A stretch of 48,009 nucleotides of DNA from UBA3537 sp038106885 (GTDB taxonomy: Bacteria; Bacteroidota; Bacteroidia; Flavobacteriales; Flavobacteriaceae): assembly GCA_038106885.1 (NCBI GenBank), contig JAYNFX010000007.1, positions 1 to 48,009 of the forward strand. Direction: 5' to 3'. Shown here one piece after another: positions 23,354 through 32,528 of the stretch. The position numbers and the translations under genes were made by a program. Numbering within the stretch: the first letter of the stretch is position 1; each line of letters opens with the position of its first letter. The notes under the pieces were generated by a model that saw nothing but the letters and a program-made list of their open reading frames with translations, did not search any database and was not told the origin of the DNA.

Positions 23354-24280
23354 ATGAATAACATTTTAGAAGTTAATAATGTTTCCAAAAGCTTTGGGAA
23401 ATTTAAAGCATTGTCAGATGTCTCCATAAATGTTCCAAAAAACAGTATTTTTGGACTTCTAGGTCCTAATGGCGCCGGTAAAACAACTCTCATAAGAATT
23501 ATAAACCAAATTACATTACCAGACTTTGGAAGTGTAAAGCTTGATGGAGAATTATTGTGTTCACGCCATGTTCAAAATATAGGCTATTTACCTGAAGAGC
23601 GTGGATTATATAAATCTATGAAAGTCAGTGAACAAGCTTTATATTTAGCACAATTAAAAGGATTGTCTTATAAAGATGCAAAAAAGAGACTCAATTATTG
23701 GTTTGAAAAGTTACAGATTTCTCATTGGTGGGACAAAAAAGTTCAAGAGCTTTCAAAAGGCATGGCGCAGAAAATTCAGTTTATAGTTACAGTAATGCAC
23801 CAACCTAAATTACTAATATTTGATGAGCCATTTTCGGGTTTCGATCCAATTAATGCCAATGTTATTAAAGATGAAATTTTACAACTTAGGGATGAAGGTG
23901 CAACTGTTATTTTTTCAACCCACCGAATGGAATCAGTTGAAGCTATGTGCGATCATATTGCTCTAATTAATGAATCAAAAAAGATATTGGATGGTAAATT
24001 AGTTGATATTAAAAGAACTCATAAAACAAATAGTTTTGAAGTTGGATTAGTTTCAAAAAATAAGTCGGCTCTAAAAAGATTAATATCTCAATACTATGAT
24101 ATAGATACAGCAAACTTCAAATCTATTGAAGATGATTTAAAACTTAATATACATTTAAGTCTTGAACAATCATCAGATGATCTTTTATCTTTTCTTAGTC
24201 AAAATTCATCTGTAAAACATTTTAAGGAATTAATTCCAAGCGTTGACGATATATTTATTAAAACAGTTAAAAATAACTAA
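23354..24280 (+). CDS. ABC transporter ATP-binding protein (NatA-like)
   Basis: ATPase of an ABC-2-type exporter, 308 residues, working with the permease encoded 1 base downstream. Walker A is GPNGAGKT (37-44), the signature loop LSKGMAQK, Walker B LLIFDEP, and the H-loop STHRMES. A C-terminal extension of about 90 residues (after KRTHKTNSF) resembles the DUF4162-type tail of NatA-like ATPases. The best functional analogy is NatA/NatB, a Na+ extrusion system, but substrates in this family vary and are not set by sequence. Confidence 0.9.
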   Translation: MNNILEVNNVSKSFGKFKALSDVSINVPKNSIFGLLGPNGAGKTTLIRIINQITLPDFGSVKLDGELLCSRHVQNIGYLPEERGLYKSMKVSEQALYLAQLKGLSYKDAKKRLNYWFEKLQISHWWDKKVQELSKGMAQKIQFIVTVMHQPKLLIFDEPFSGFDPINANVIKDEILQLRDEGATVIFSTHRMESVEAMCDHIALINESKKILDGKLVDIKRTHKTNSFEVGLVSKNKSALKRLISQYYDIDTANFKSIEDDLKLNIHLSLEQSSDDLLSFLSQNSSVKHFKELIPSVDDIFIKTVKNN

Positions 24281-24281
24281 A

Positions 24282-25586
24282 ATGAATCATCTTTTATTAA
24301 TTTTAAAAAGAGAATATATTGCCAAGGTAAAAAATAAGTCATTTATCATAATGACTTTTCTTAGTCCTTTTCTTATGGCTGGTTTAATTGCTTTTATAGT
24401 ATACTTGACCAGTTTAAATAATGAAAAAATAAGGTTCATCTCTGTGTTAGATGAAACAGAATTGTTTAAGGAAACTTTGTCTTCTACTAAATTTACTAAA
24501 TATAATTTTTTAAAGGGCGTAGATTTAGAAACAGCCAAGACATTAAGCGATAATAATTCTTCATATGGATTACTATATATTCCAAAATTACCATTAGATT
24601 TAGTTTCTGAAAAAATTAAATTTTACTCTAAAGATACTCCCTCACTAACTTTTGTAAAAAGTTTAGAAACTAAAATAGAAGTTCGTTTAAAAGAAATCAA
24701 GTTACAAAATTTTGGTGTTGATTTATCAAAAATAGAAGCTGCTAAAACCTATGTAAATTTAAATCAAGAAAGTTTTCAAGGAGTTAAAACTTCTAAAGCA
24801 GGTAGTTTTATGAAGCTTATTTTTGGTTTATTTTCAGGATACTTGCTATTCATGTTCATAATAATATATGGAAATTCAATTATGCGCAGTGTTATTGAAG
24901 AAAAAACTAGTCGTATAATTGAAGTTATTGTGTCATCTGTTAAACCAATACAATTAATGCTTGGAAAAATATTTGGAACTTCACTTGCAGGAATAACTCA
25001 ATTTGCAATGTGGTTAATTTTGTTTGGATTTTTATCCATAATTAGCTCATATTTTTTTGGAATAGATTTATATAATACTCCACAGCAGGATGTTTTGCCT
25101 GATGCAGTAAACCAACAAATTATAAATTCTGAATTACAGGGACTAATTAATGATTTTAGGAGTTTGCCAATTTTGAATTTAATAATTGCTTTTATCTTCT
25201 TCTTTATTTGTGGTTACTTGTTATATAGTTCTTTTTATGCAGCTATTGGTGCAGCTGTAGACAATGAAACTGATTCTCAACAATTTATATTCCCTGTAAT
25301 AATCCCACTAATTTTAGCAATTTACGTTGGAGTTTTTAGTGTGTTAGAAGATCCTCATGGTCCAATATCAACAATATTTTCATATATTCCATTCACATCC
25401 CCTGTTGTAATGTTGATGCGAATTCCTTTTGGTGTTCCAATATGGCAACAAGCTTTGTCACTAATTATTTTGGTTTTTACATTTATATTTACAGTATGGA
25501 TAGCAGCTAAAATCTACCGTGTAGGTATTTTGATGTATGGAAAAAAACCAAGTTTTAAAGATTTATTTATGTGGTTAAAATATTAA
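24282..25586 (+). CDS. ABC-2 family transporter permease (NatB-like)
   Basis: Membrane partner of the preceding ATPase, 434 residues. The ATG at 24282 (MNHLLLILKREYIAKVKNKSF) is chosen; a TTG 39 bases upstream lies inside the ATPase gene and adds residues not expected before this motif. One N-terminal membrane segment (about 22-45) is followed by a roughly 150-residue extracytoplasmic domain, then five or six helices, with EEKTSRIIEVIVSSVKPIQLMLGKI as the coupling motif of the family and SYIPFTSPVVMLMRIPFGVP near the end. A likely role is cation or small-molecule efflux. Confidence 0.88.
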   Translation: MNHLLLILKREYIAKVKNKSFIIMTFLSPFLMAGLIAFIVYLTSLNNEKIRFISVLDETELFKETLSSTKFTKYNFLKGVDLETAKTLSDNNSSYGLLYIPKLPLDLVSEKIKFYSKDTPSLTFVKSLETKIEVRLKEIKLQNFGVDLSKIEAAKTYVNLNQESFQGVKTSKAGSFMKLIFGLFSGYLLFMFIIIYGNSIMRSVIEEKTSRIIEVIVSSVKPIQLMLGKIFGTSLAGITQFAMWLILFGFLSIISSYFFGIDLYNTPQQDVLPDAVNQQIINSELQGLINDFRSLPILNLIIAFIFFFICGYLLYSSFYAAIGAAVDNETDSQQFIFPVIIPLILAIYVGVFSVLEDPHGPISTIFSYIPFTSPVVMLMRIPFGVPIWQQALSLIILVFTFIFTVWIAAKIYRVGILMYGKKPSFKDLFMWLKY

Positions 25587-25608
25587 TTTTCAGAAAAAAG
25601 AAATTAAA

Positions 25609-26775
25609 ATGTCAAAAATATTAATAATTGAAGATGAAGAAGCTATTCGTAGAGTGCTGACAAAGATATTGAAAGAAGAAAATAGTTCATATGATATTTT
25701 TGAGGCCTCCGATGGTCTTTTAGCAATAGAATTTATAAAAAATCAAGATTTTGATCTAATATTATGTGATATTAAGATGCCAAAGATGGATGGGTTAGAG
25801 GTGTTAGAAGCAACTAAAAAGATCAAACCTGATATTCCGATTGTAATGATTTCTGGTCACGGAGATTTAGAAACTGCTGTTGAAACAATGCGACACGGAG
25901 CATATGATTATATTTCTAAACCCCCTGACCTGAACAGACTCTTAAATACAGTTAGAAATGCTTTAGACCGTAAAAAATTAATAAAGGAAAACAAGATACT
26001 TAAACAGCGAGTTGATAAGAAATATGAAATGATTGGTCATAGCGGCCAGATTCAAGATGTCAAATCTGTAATTGACAAAGTGGCTCCAACTGAGGCAAGA
26101 GTTTTGATTACTGGGCCAAATGGGACTGGAAAAGAGCTTGTAGCTCATTGGTTACATCAGAAGAGCAATCGTAGTAGTGGTTCTCTGGTTGAAGTAAATT
26201 GCGCAGCAATTCCTAGTGAGCTAATAGAAAGTGAATTATTTGGACATTTAAAAGGAGCTTTTACAAGTGCAAATAAAGACCGTGCTGGAAAGTTTGAGGC
26301 TGCTAATGAAGGGACTTTATTTTTGGATGAGATTGGAGATATGAGTCTTCCAGCTCAAGCAAAAGTATTAAGAGCTTTACAGGAAAATAAAATTCAGCGC
26401 GTGGGAAGTGATAAAGACATAAAAGTAAATGTAAGAGTTATTGCTGCAACGAATAAAGATTTAAAAAAAGAAATTTTAGAAGGTCGTTTTCGTGAAGATT
26501 TGTATCATAGGTTAGCAGTTATTTTAATCAAAGTTCCTTCGCTAAATGATAGGCGGGAGGATATCCCATTATTAATTAATTTTTTTAGTTCTCAAATTTC
26601 AATTGAACAAGGAACAGCAACAAAACATTTTTCTGAAAAAGCTATGAATTTATTAAAAAGTTATGATTGGACTGGAAATGTTAGGGAGCTAAGAAATGTT
26701 GTTGAGAGATTGATTATTCTTGGCTCCGATGAAATAAGTGATTCAGATGTTAAATTATATGCTCAAAAGAAATAA
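25609..26775 (+). CDS. NtrC-family sigma-54 response regulator lacking a DNA-binding domain
   Basis: Receiver plus AAA+ activator, 388 residues. The receiver (1-120) has the phosphoacceptor D54 in LILCDIKMPKMDG and K104 in YISKPP. The AAA+ domain (about 140-370) has Walker A GPNGTGKE (169-176), the sigma-54-contacting loop GAFTSA (216-221, a variant of GAFTGA), Walker B TLFLDEIGD, sensor ATNKDL and YHRLAVILIKVP. The protein ends 9 residues after SDSDVKL, with no Fis-type helix-turn-helix, so it cannot bind enhancers in the usual way. Such truncated activators are known (FlgR of Helicobacter, CtcC of Chlamydia). No histidine kinase lies nearby. It follows the ABC permease by 22 bases. Confidence 0.93.
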   Translation: MSKILIIEDEEAIRRVLTKILKEENSSYDIFEASDGLLAIEFIKNQDFDLILCDIKMPKMDGLEVLEATKKIKPDIPIVMISGHGDLETAVETMRHGAYDYISKPPDLNRLLNTVRNALDRKKLIKENKILKQRVDKKYEMIGHSGQIQDVKSVIDKVAPTEARVLITGPNGTGKELVAHWLHQKSNRSSGSLVEVNCAAIPSELIESELFGHLKGAFTSANKDRAGKFEAANEGTLFLDEIGDMSLPAQAKVLRALQENKIQRVGSDKDIKVNVRVIAATNKDLKKEILEGRFREDLYHRLAVILIKVPSLNDRREDIPLLINFFSSQISIEQGTATKHFSEKAMNLLKSYDWTGNVRELRNVVERLIILGSDEISDSDVKLYAQKK

Positions 26776-26781
26776 ATTAAC

Positions 26782-28191
26782 ATGAAAAATTATAAAAATA
26801 TCTTAATTATTTTATTTCTTATACCGGCTTTAATTTCAAGTCAAGATGATAAAGAACAGCTAAGAAAAATTTATAAAACTTCTCTTATTAATGGTCATAG
26901 TTATGATTGGCTTGATTATTTATCAAATGAAATAGGAAGTCGTTTATCTGGATCATTGAATGCTGAATTAGCTGTTAACTATACAAAATCTGAATTAGAA
27001 AAAATCGGTTTGGATAAGGTGTGGTTACAGCCCGTTATGGTTCCAAAATGGATTCGGGGAAATCCAGAGTTTGCTTATATTGAAACAGCTCCAGGTAAAA
27101 CTATCCCCGTAAACTTATGTGCATTAGGCGGATCTATTTCTACTCCATTAGCTGGAATTAAAGCACATGTTTTAGAAGTTCAATCAATTGATCAACTTAA
27201 AAAAACTCCAAGAGATTCAATCAAGGGTAAAATTGTATTTTTTAATCGTCCAATGCAAGCTGATATAATATCTACTTTCGAAGCTTATGGAGGTTGTGTT
27301 AATCAGCGATATGATGGTGCAAAAGAAGCTGCAAGGTTTGGAGCTATTGGGACTATTGTACGATCAATGAATTTAAGATTAGATGATTTACCTCATACTG
27401 GTGCAATGTCGTATGGAAATACACCAATTGAAAATAGAATACCGTCTGCTGCAATTAGTACAAATGATGCCGAGCGATTAAGTGGTATGCTAAAGATTGA
27501 TCCAAATTTAAAATTTTATTTTAAACAAAATTGTAAGCAGTTAAAGGATGTACAGTCTTACAATGTAATTGGAGAATTAACAGGTACTCAATATCCAAAT
27601 CAAATTATTATTGTTGGTGGTCATCTAGATTCATGGGATTTAGGAGATGGATCGCATGACGATGGAGCAGGTTGTGTTCAGTCTATGGATGTATTGCGAT
27701 TACTGAAATTAACAGGAATTAAACCAAAGAGAACTATTCGCGTAGTTTTATTTATGAATGAAGAAAATGGATTAAGAGGTGGTTTAAAGTACGCAGAAGT
27801 TGCAAAGAGAAAAGGCGAGAGGCATATTTTTGCGCTTGAGAGTGATTCGGGAGGGTTTACTCCTCGTGGATTCAGTTTTGACGGACCAGATTATAAAATT
27901 TCTCAAATTTTAGAGTGGAAGTCACTTTTTGAGCCATATTTAATTCATTATTTTAGAATGGGTGGAAGTGGGGCTGATATAGGGCCATTAAAAGATAAAG
28001 ATATTGTTTTGGCTGGTCTAAGTCCAGACTCTCAGCGTTATTTTGATCATCACCATGCTTCAAATGATACCTTTGATGCCGTTAATAAACGTGAACTAGA
28101 ATTGGGCGCAGCTACAATGACATCACTAGTTTATTTAATTGATAAATATGGGTTGAATGTTATTAAGTCTCCTAAAGAATTAAAGGACTAG
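26782..28191 (+). CDS. M28 family zinc aminopeptidase/carboxypeptidase, secreted
   Basis: Exported peptidase, 469 residues, with an N-terminal signal peptide ending near residue 20 (PALISSQ). A protease-associated (PA) domain is inserted in the first half (roughly 115-235). The co-catalytic di-zinc residues are visible: GGHLDSWD, HDDGAG, NEENGLRG, ESDSGG and FDHHHASND. The order fits peptidase M28 proteins such as plasma glutamate carboxypeptidase (CPQ). Likely role is digestion of external or periplasmic peptides. It begins 6 bases after the response-regulator gene and shares a CTAG stop overlap with convergent kdsA. Confidence 0.9.
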   Translation: MKNYKNILIILFLIPALISSQDDKEQLRKIYKTSLINGHSYDWLDYLSNEIGSRLSGSLNAELAVNYTKSELEKIGLDKVWLQPVMVPKWIRGNPEFAYIETAPGKTIPVNLCALGGSISTPLAGIKAHVLEVQSIDQLKKTPRDSIKGKIVFFNRPMQADIISTFEAYGGCVNQRYDGAKEAARFGAIGTIVRSMNLRLDDLPHTGAMSYGNTPIENRIPSAAISTNDAERLSGMLKIDPNLKFYFKQNCKQLKDVQSYNVIGELTGTQYPNQIIIVGGHLDSWDLGDGSHDDGAGCVQSMDVLRLLKLTGIKPKRTIRVVLFMNEENGLRGGLKYAEVAKRKGERHIFALESDSGGFTPRGFSFDGPDYKISQILEWKSLFEPYLIHYFRMGGSGADIGPLKDKDIVLAGLSPDSQRYFDHHHASNDTFDAVNKRELELGAATMTSLVYLIDKYGLNVIKSPKELKD

Positions 28192-29006
28192 AAATGATTT
28201 ATTGTTTCTCTTATCTTAGATAAGTTACATAAAAGTGATTCTAGGTTGTCTAGTTTTAGCATATTTGCACCATCACTTTTGGCGTTTTTAGGGTCAAAAT
28301 GAGTTTCAATAAATAGCCCGTCAATATTATTAACAATACCTGCTCTAGCTATAGTTTCTATCATTTTTGGACGTCCTCCAGTAACTCCACTATTTTGATT
28401 TGGTTGTTGTAATGAGTGTGTTACATCTAGTATGGTAGGCGCATATTGGCGCATAGTTGGTATACCTCTAAAATCAACAATCATGTCTTGATACCCAAAC
28501 ATGGTTCCACGATCAGTTATCCAGACATTTTTGTTGCCACTATCCGTAACTTTTTTTACAGCGTATTGCATTGCTTCAGGGCTCATAAATTGACCTTTTT
28601 TTAGATTTATTACTTTTCCTGTTTTAGCAGCAGAGACAATCAAGTCAGTTTGACGGACTAAAAATGCAGGTATTTGAAGAACATCAACAAATTTTGCAGC
28701 TTTTTTTGCATCTTCAATTTCATGAATATCAGTAAGTGTGGGAATATCGAATGTATCGGATACTTTTTTTAGAATTTTAAGTGCCTTTTCATCTCCGATT
28801 CCAGTAAAACTATCAATCCTACTTCTATTAGCTTTTTTGAAACTTCCTTTAAAAATGTAAGGTATTTTTAGTTTACTGGTTATTTCACAAACACTTTCCG
28901 CAATTCTTAAAGCCATTTTTTCATTTTCAATAGCACAAGGTCCAGCTATAAGAAAAAATTGCCCGGAATCAATATGTTTAATTTTTGGTATGTTTTGAAG
29001 TTGCAT
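28188..29006 (-). CDS. kdsA: 3-deoxy-8-phosphooctulonate synthase (KDO8P synthase)
   Basis: Condenses phosphoenolpyruvate with arabinose-5-phosphate to give KDO-8-phosphate, needed for the lipopolysaccharide inner core; cytosolic TIM barrel. It has 272 residues. Landmarks: FFLIAGPCAIENE, YIFKGSFKKANRSRIDSFTG, LTDIHE, LQIPAFLVRQTDL, INLKKGQFMSPEAM, WITDRGTMFGYQDMIVDFRG, and the C-terminal FIETHFDPKNAKSDGANML. It confirms an LPS-bearing cell. The stop codon is shared through CTAG with the convergent peptidase gene. Confidence 0.95.
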   Translation of the reverse strand: MQLQNIPKIKHIDSGQFFLIAGPCAIENEKMALRIAESVCEITSKLKIPYIFKGSFKKANRSRIDSFTGIGDEKALKILKKVSDTFDIPTLTDIHEIEDAKKAAKFVDVLQIPAFLVRQTDLIVSAAKTGKVINLKKGQFMSPEAMQYAVKKVTDSGNKNVWITDRGTMFGYQDMIVDFRGIPTMRQYAPTILDVTHSLQQPNQNSGVTGGRPKMIETIARAGIVNNIDGLFIETHFDPKNAKSDGANMLKLDNLESLLCNLSKIRETINHF

Positions 29007-29027
29007 CGAAATTCAATTTTGATATTA

Positions 29028-29035
29028 CAAATATA
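29028..29035 (-). promoter_or_regulatory. -7 promoter box for kdsA
   Basis: The minus strand reads TATATTTG, fitting TAnnTTTG, 21 bases before the kdsA ATG. Confidence 0.5.
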
Positions 29036-29092
29036 AGTAAATCTTAACGTTAAGGATATCAGAATAAACAGTAAAAGTCTTAAAATTAAATG

Positions 29093-29100
29093 TACATTTG
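29093..29100 (+). promoter_or_regulatory. -7 promoter box for typA
   Basis: TACATTTG followed by C, a good TAnnTTTG match, 20 bases before the typA ATG at 29121. Confidence 0.5.
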
Positions 29101-29120
29101 CCGCTTAAAAATATTTATTG

Positions 29121-30920
29121 ATGGATTCCATAAAGAATATTGCTATTATTGCTCATGTTGACCATGGTAAAACAACTCTTGTTGATAAAATCATGCACCA
29201 TTGTCAATTATTTCGGCAGAATGAAAACAAAGGTGATTTAATTTTGGATAATAACGACTTAGAACGAGAGCGCGGTATTACCATTACTTCCAAAAATGTT
29301 TCAGTAGTATATAATGATACTAAAATTAATATAATAGACACTCCTGGTCACGCAGATTTTGGGGGTGAGGTTGAACGTGTACTTAATATGGCAGATGGAG
29401 TTCTTTTACTAGTTGATGCTTTCGAAGGACCAATGCCACAAACTAGATTTGTTCTTCAAAAAGCTATTAACCTAGGTCTCAAACCATGTGTTGTTATTAA
29501 TAAGGTTGATAAAGAAAACTGCACACCTGAGGAAGTTCATGAAGCTGTTTTTGATTTAATGTTTGAGCTTGGTGCTGAAGAATGGCAGCTTGATTTTCCT
29601 ACTGTTTACGGCTCTGCAAAGTTTAATTGGATGAGTGAAGATTTTAATATTAAAACAGACTCAGTGGCACCACTATTGGATATGGTAATTGAACATGTTC
29701 CTTCTCCAAAAACTGAAGAAGGTAATACTCAGATGCTTATAACTTCATTAGATTATTCGTCTTTTACTGGCCGTATAGCAATTGGTCGCTTACAAAGAGG
29801 TATTATTGAAACAAATAAAGATATAGCACTAGTTAAACGTGACGGGTCAATTCTTAAATCAAGAATTAAAGAACTACAAGTTTTTGAAGGATTAGGTCGT
29901 AAGAAGGTAGAAAATGTTTCTGCAGGCGAAATTTGTGCTATTATTGGATTAGAAGGATTTGAAATTGGAGATACAATTGCCGATTATGATAACCCTGAAG
30001 CTCTTGACTCAATAGCTATTGACGAACCAACAATGAGTATGCTTTTTACAATTAATGATTCACCATTCTTTGGGAAAGAAGGTAAGTATGTCACTTCTCG
30101 TCATTTAAAAGAAAGGTTAGATAAAGAACTCGAAAAAAACCTTGCTTTAAAAGTTGAGCCAACTGAAAGTGCAGATAAATTCATGGTTTTTGGAAGAGGG
30201 GTTTTACACTTATCAGTACTAATTGAAACAATGCGAAGAGAAGGTTATGAACTACAAATTGGTCAGCCACAGGTGATTTTAAAATTAGTTGATGGAGTTA
30301 AATGTGAACCATTTGAAGAAATGACAATAGATTTACCAGAAAATGTTTCTGGTAAGGCTGTTGAAATGGTAACCATTCGTAAGGGAGAACTTATTAGTAT
30401 GGAGGTCAAAGGACAAAGAATGATATGTCAGTTTATTATTCCATCGCGAGGTATTATAGGCCTAAGAAATCAGTTACTTACTGCAACTGCAGGAGAGGCA
30501 ATAATGGCACATAGATTCAAAGAATACAGAGCTTTAAAAGGGGGTATTCCAGAACGATTAAATGGATCACTTGTGTCAATGGAAAATGGTATAGCTATTC
30601 CTTATTCGATTGATAAATTACAAGAAAGGGGAAAGTTTTTTATAGACCCAGGAGAATCAATATATCAAGGACAAGTTATTGGAGAAAATTCAAGAGGTGA
30701 TGATATGGTTGTTAATGTAACTAAAACAAAAAAACTCACAAATGTAAGAAGTTCTGGTGCTGACGATAAAGCTAGGATAGTTCCAGCTGTAAAGTTTTCT
30801 TTAGAAGAGGCACTCGAATACATTCAGAAAGATGAATACGTAGAGGTTACACCTAATAGCCTAAGATTAAGAAAAATATTTTTAAAAGAAGTTGATAGAA
30901 AACGAAATAAAACAACATAA
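29121..30920 (+). CDS. typA: Translational GTPase TypA/BipA
   Basis: Ribosome-associated GTPase of the EF-G family involved in 50S assembly and stress adaptation. It has 599 residues from the ATG at 29121; an in-frame TTG directly before it is not needed. GTPase motifs: AHVDHGKTT (G1), RGITITSKN (G2), DTPGHADFGGEVERVL (G3), NKVDK (G4) and GSAKFNW (G5). Domain II, two EF-G-like alpha/beta domains and the BipA-specific C-terminal domain with PSRGIIGLRNQLLTATAGEA follow. A small YgjV-like gene begins at the base after its stop. Confidence 0.96.
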   Translation: MDSIKNIAIIAHVDHGKTTLVDKIMHHCQLFRQNENKGDLILDNNDLERERGITITSKNVSVVYNDTKINIIDTPGHADFGGEVERVLNMADGVLLLVDAFEGPMPQTRFVLQKAINLGLKPCVVINKVDKENCTPEEVHEAVFDLMFELGAEEWQLDFPTVYGSAKFNWMSEDFNIKTDSVAPLLDMVIEHVPSPKTEEGNTQMLITSLDYSSFTGRIAIGRLQRGIIETNKDIALVKRDGSILKSRIKELQVFEGLGRKKVENVSAGEICAIIGLEGFEIGDTIADYDNPEALDSIAIDEPTMSMLFTINDSPFFGKEGKYVTSRHLKERLDKELEKNLALKVEPTESADKFMVFGRGVLHLSVLIETMRREGYELQIGQPQVILKLVDGVKCEPFEEMTIDLPENVSGKAVEMVTIRKGELISMEVKGQRMICQFIIPSRGIIGLRNQLLTATAGEAIMAHRFKEYRALKGGIPERLNGSLVSMENGIAIPYSIDKLQERGKFFIDPGESIYQGQVIGENSRGDDMVVNVTKTKKLTNVRSSGADDKARIVPAVKFSLEEALEYIQKDEYVEVTPNSLRLRKIFLKEVDRKRNKTT

Positions 30921-31157
30921 ATGAATTTCTTAGCAGATTTATCTTTAATTGATTTATTTGGTTATTCAGCCACTTTTGTGTTATTGATTTCTTTTACAAT
31001 GAAGAATATTTTTTGTCTAAGAGCAATAAATTCAATCGCTTGTTTGTTATTTATAGGGTATGGGTTTTTACTATCAATTTCATGGCCAATAATTATTTCA
31101 AATGCCTTTATTTTTTTAATTAACATTTATTACATTTTAAAAAAAAATAAAAAATAA
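30921..31157 (+). CDS. YgjV-like small inner-membrane protein
   Basis: A 78-residue protein with three hydrophobic helices (about 9-26, 34-52 and 55-72). The layout LFGYSATFVLLISFTMKN, LRAINSIACLLFIGYGFLL, then SWPIIISNAFIFLINIYY matches half-size members of the YgjV (Imp-YgjV) family, which also resemble SemiSWEET-like small transporters in their helix lengths. Function is unknown. Its ATG immediately follows the typA stop, so it is co-transcribed. Confidence 0.7.
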   Translation: MNFLADLSLIDLFGYSATFVLLISFTMKNIFCLRAINSIACLLFIGYGFLLSISWPIIISNAFIFLINIYYILKKNKK

Positions 31158-31218
31158 TAAACAACAAAGTGGTCAAGGTTTACGTTTATACATTATCTTT
31201 TGACATATAAATTTATCA

Positions 31219-32508
31219 GTGAAATTACCTTCTTTTTTTAAAAAAAATTTAATTTTAAAAATAACATCATTAAATTCTTTAGTCGTTGGTATACGCCTTT
31301 TGGTGTCATTAATAGTTCAAAATCTTTTAGCACAATACACAGGTCAATCAGGAATAGCAAAAGTTGGTCAAATACGTAATCTTTCGAATATTTTGACAAG
31401 CTTATCCTCTTTTGGTGTTTTTAATGGAATTGTAAAATACGTATCAGAATATAAGAACAATGAAAAGGGATTAATAAAATTATTTTCTACAGTGTTTGTT
31501 ATTTCAAGTATTGCAACAATATCTATTTCAGTTATAATATTTATTTATTCAAAAGAACTCTCATCATGGTTGTTTTTAACTGAGGATTATTATTTGGTAT
31601 TTCATATTTTATCTGTGATTGTCCCATTCATCGCAATGAATAGAATTTTCAATGGAATAATTAGTGGTTTATCTGCCTATAAAGTACATGCTAAAATTGA
31701 AGTTATTTGGTACCTCATTGCATCAATATTTTTACTAATAAGTCTGTATTATTATAATATTGAAGGCGTGCTCATTGCAATAGCTGTTACGCCTTTAGTC
31801 CAGTTTTTAGTCCTTACTTTAATCTTTGGTAAAACAATAAATGATTATGTTAAGTTCAAAAAACTTTCTTTGCAAACACCTTTAGTTAAAGTTCTTCTTG
31901 GTTTTTCTCTTATATCATTTGTTGCAACAGTTTGTTTGAATTTTGTTGAGATTAATTTTAGAACTCTAATTTCCGAAAAAATATCTGAAAACGAGGCTGG
32001 TATTTGGACAGCTATGTCATCTATTTCAAAAATATACATGCAGTTTTTAATCACTGTTTTTAGCATTTATATTTTACCAAAATATACTTCACTTAATTTT
32101 TCACACGAATTTAAAAATGAAGTAAAGGCTATATATAAAACTTTATTACCAATTGTAGTTTTAGGAATGTTGCTTGTTTTCTTTTCAAAAAAGTATTTAA
32201 TTTTATCAATTTATAATGAAAGTTTTTTGAGTATGACAATATTGTTTAAATGGCAACTATTAGCTGATCTTGTTCGTTTTATTGCCAACATACTTTCATT
32301 TAAATTTTTAGCAAAAAAGCAGATCAAACACTTCGTTTCAACACAGCTGATTGGGCTTACAACTTATCTTATTATGGGTAATCTTCTAATTGATTTGTAT
32401 CTAGTTGAAGGCCTAGTGATGGCTTTATTTTTTAGTAATTTAATATATTTAATTGTTGTTTTAACTGTTTTAAGAAAGGATTTATTTTATGATAATAGAC
32501 CAATTTAA
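31219..32508 (+). CDS. Polysaccharide flippase, O-antigen translocase (Wzx-like)
   Basis: Membrane flippase thought to move lipid-linked glycan units across the inner membrane, 429 residues with about 12 helices. The N-terminal pattern LVVGIRLLVSLIVQNLLAQYTGQSGIAKVGQIRNLSNIL, then GVFNGIVKYVSEY, is characteristic of the WzxE/O-antigen translocase branch of the MOP superfamily. The start codon is GTG (no in-frame ATG fits). It opens a plus-strand block with a phosphoethanolamine transferase and a glycosyltransferase, 20 and 8 bases apart, fitting surface-glycan assembly. Confidence 0.88.
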   Translation: MKLPSFFKKNLILKITSLNSLVVGIRLLVSLIVQNLLAQYTGQSGIAKVGQIRNLSNILTSLSSFGVFNGIVKYVSEYKNNEKGLIKLFSTVFVISSIATISISVIIFIYSKELSSWLFLTEDYYLVFHILSVIVPFIAMNRIFNGIISGLSAYKVHAKIEVIWYLIASIFLLISLYYYNIEGVLIAIAVTPLVQFLVLTLIFGKTINDYVKFKKLSLQTPLVKVLLGFSLISFVATVCLNFVEINFRTLISEKISENEAGIWTAMSSISKIYMQFLITVFSIYILPKYTSLNFSHEFKNEVKAIYKTLLPIVVLGMLLVFFSKKYLILSIYNESFLSMTILFKWQLLADLVRFIANILSFKFLAKKQIKHFVSTQLIGLTTYLIMGNLLIDLYLVEGLVMALFFSNLIYLIVVLTVLRKDLFYDNRPI

Positions 32509-32528
32509 AGAACTATAAATCATGTAAC

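Noticed and set aside
24243..24281. TTG start extending the NatB-like permease
   Set aside because: It lies inside the ATPase gene and precedes the family N-terminal motif; the ATG at 24282 is 1 base after the ATPase stop.
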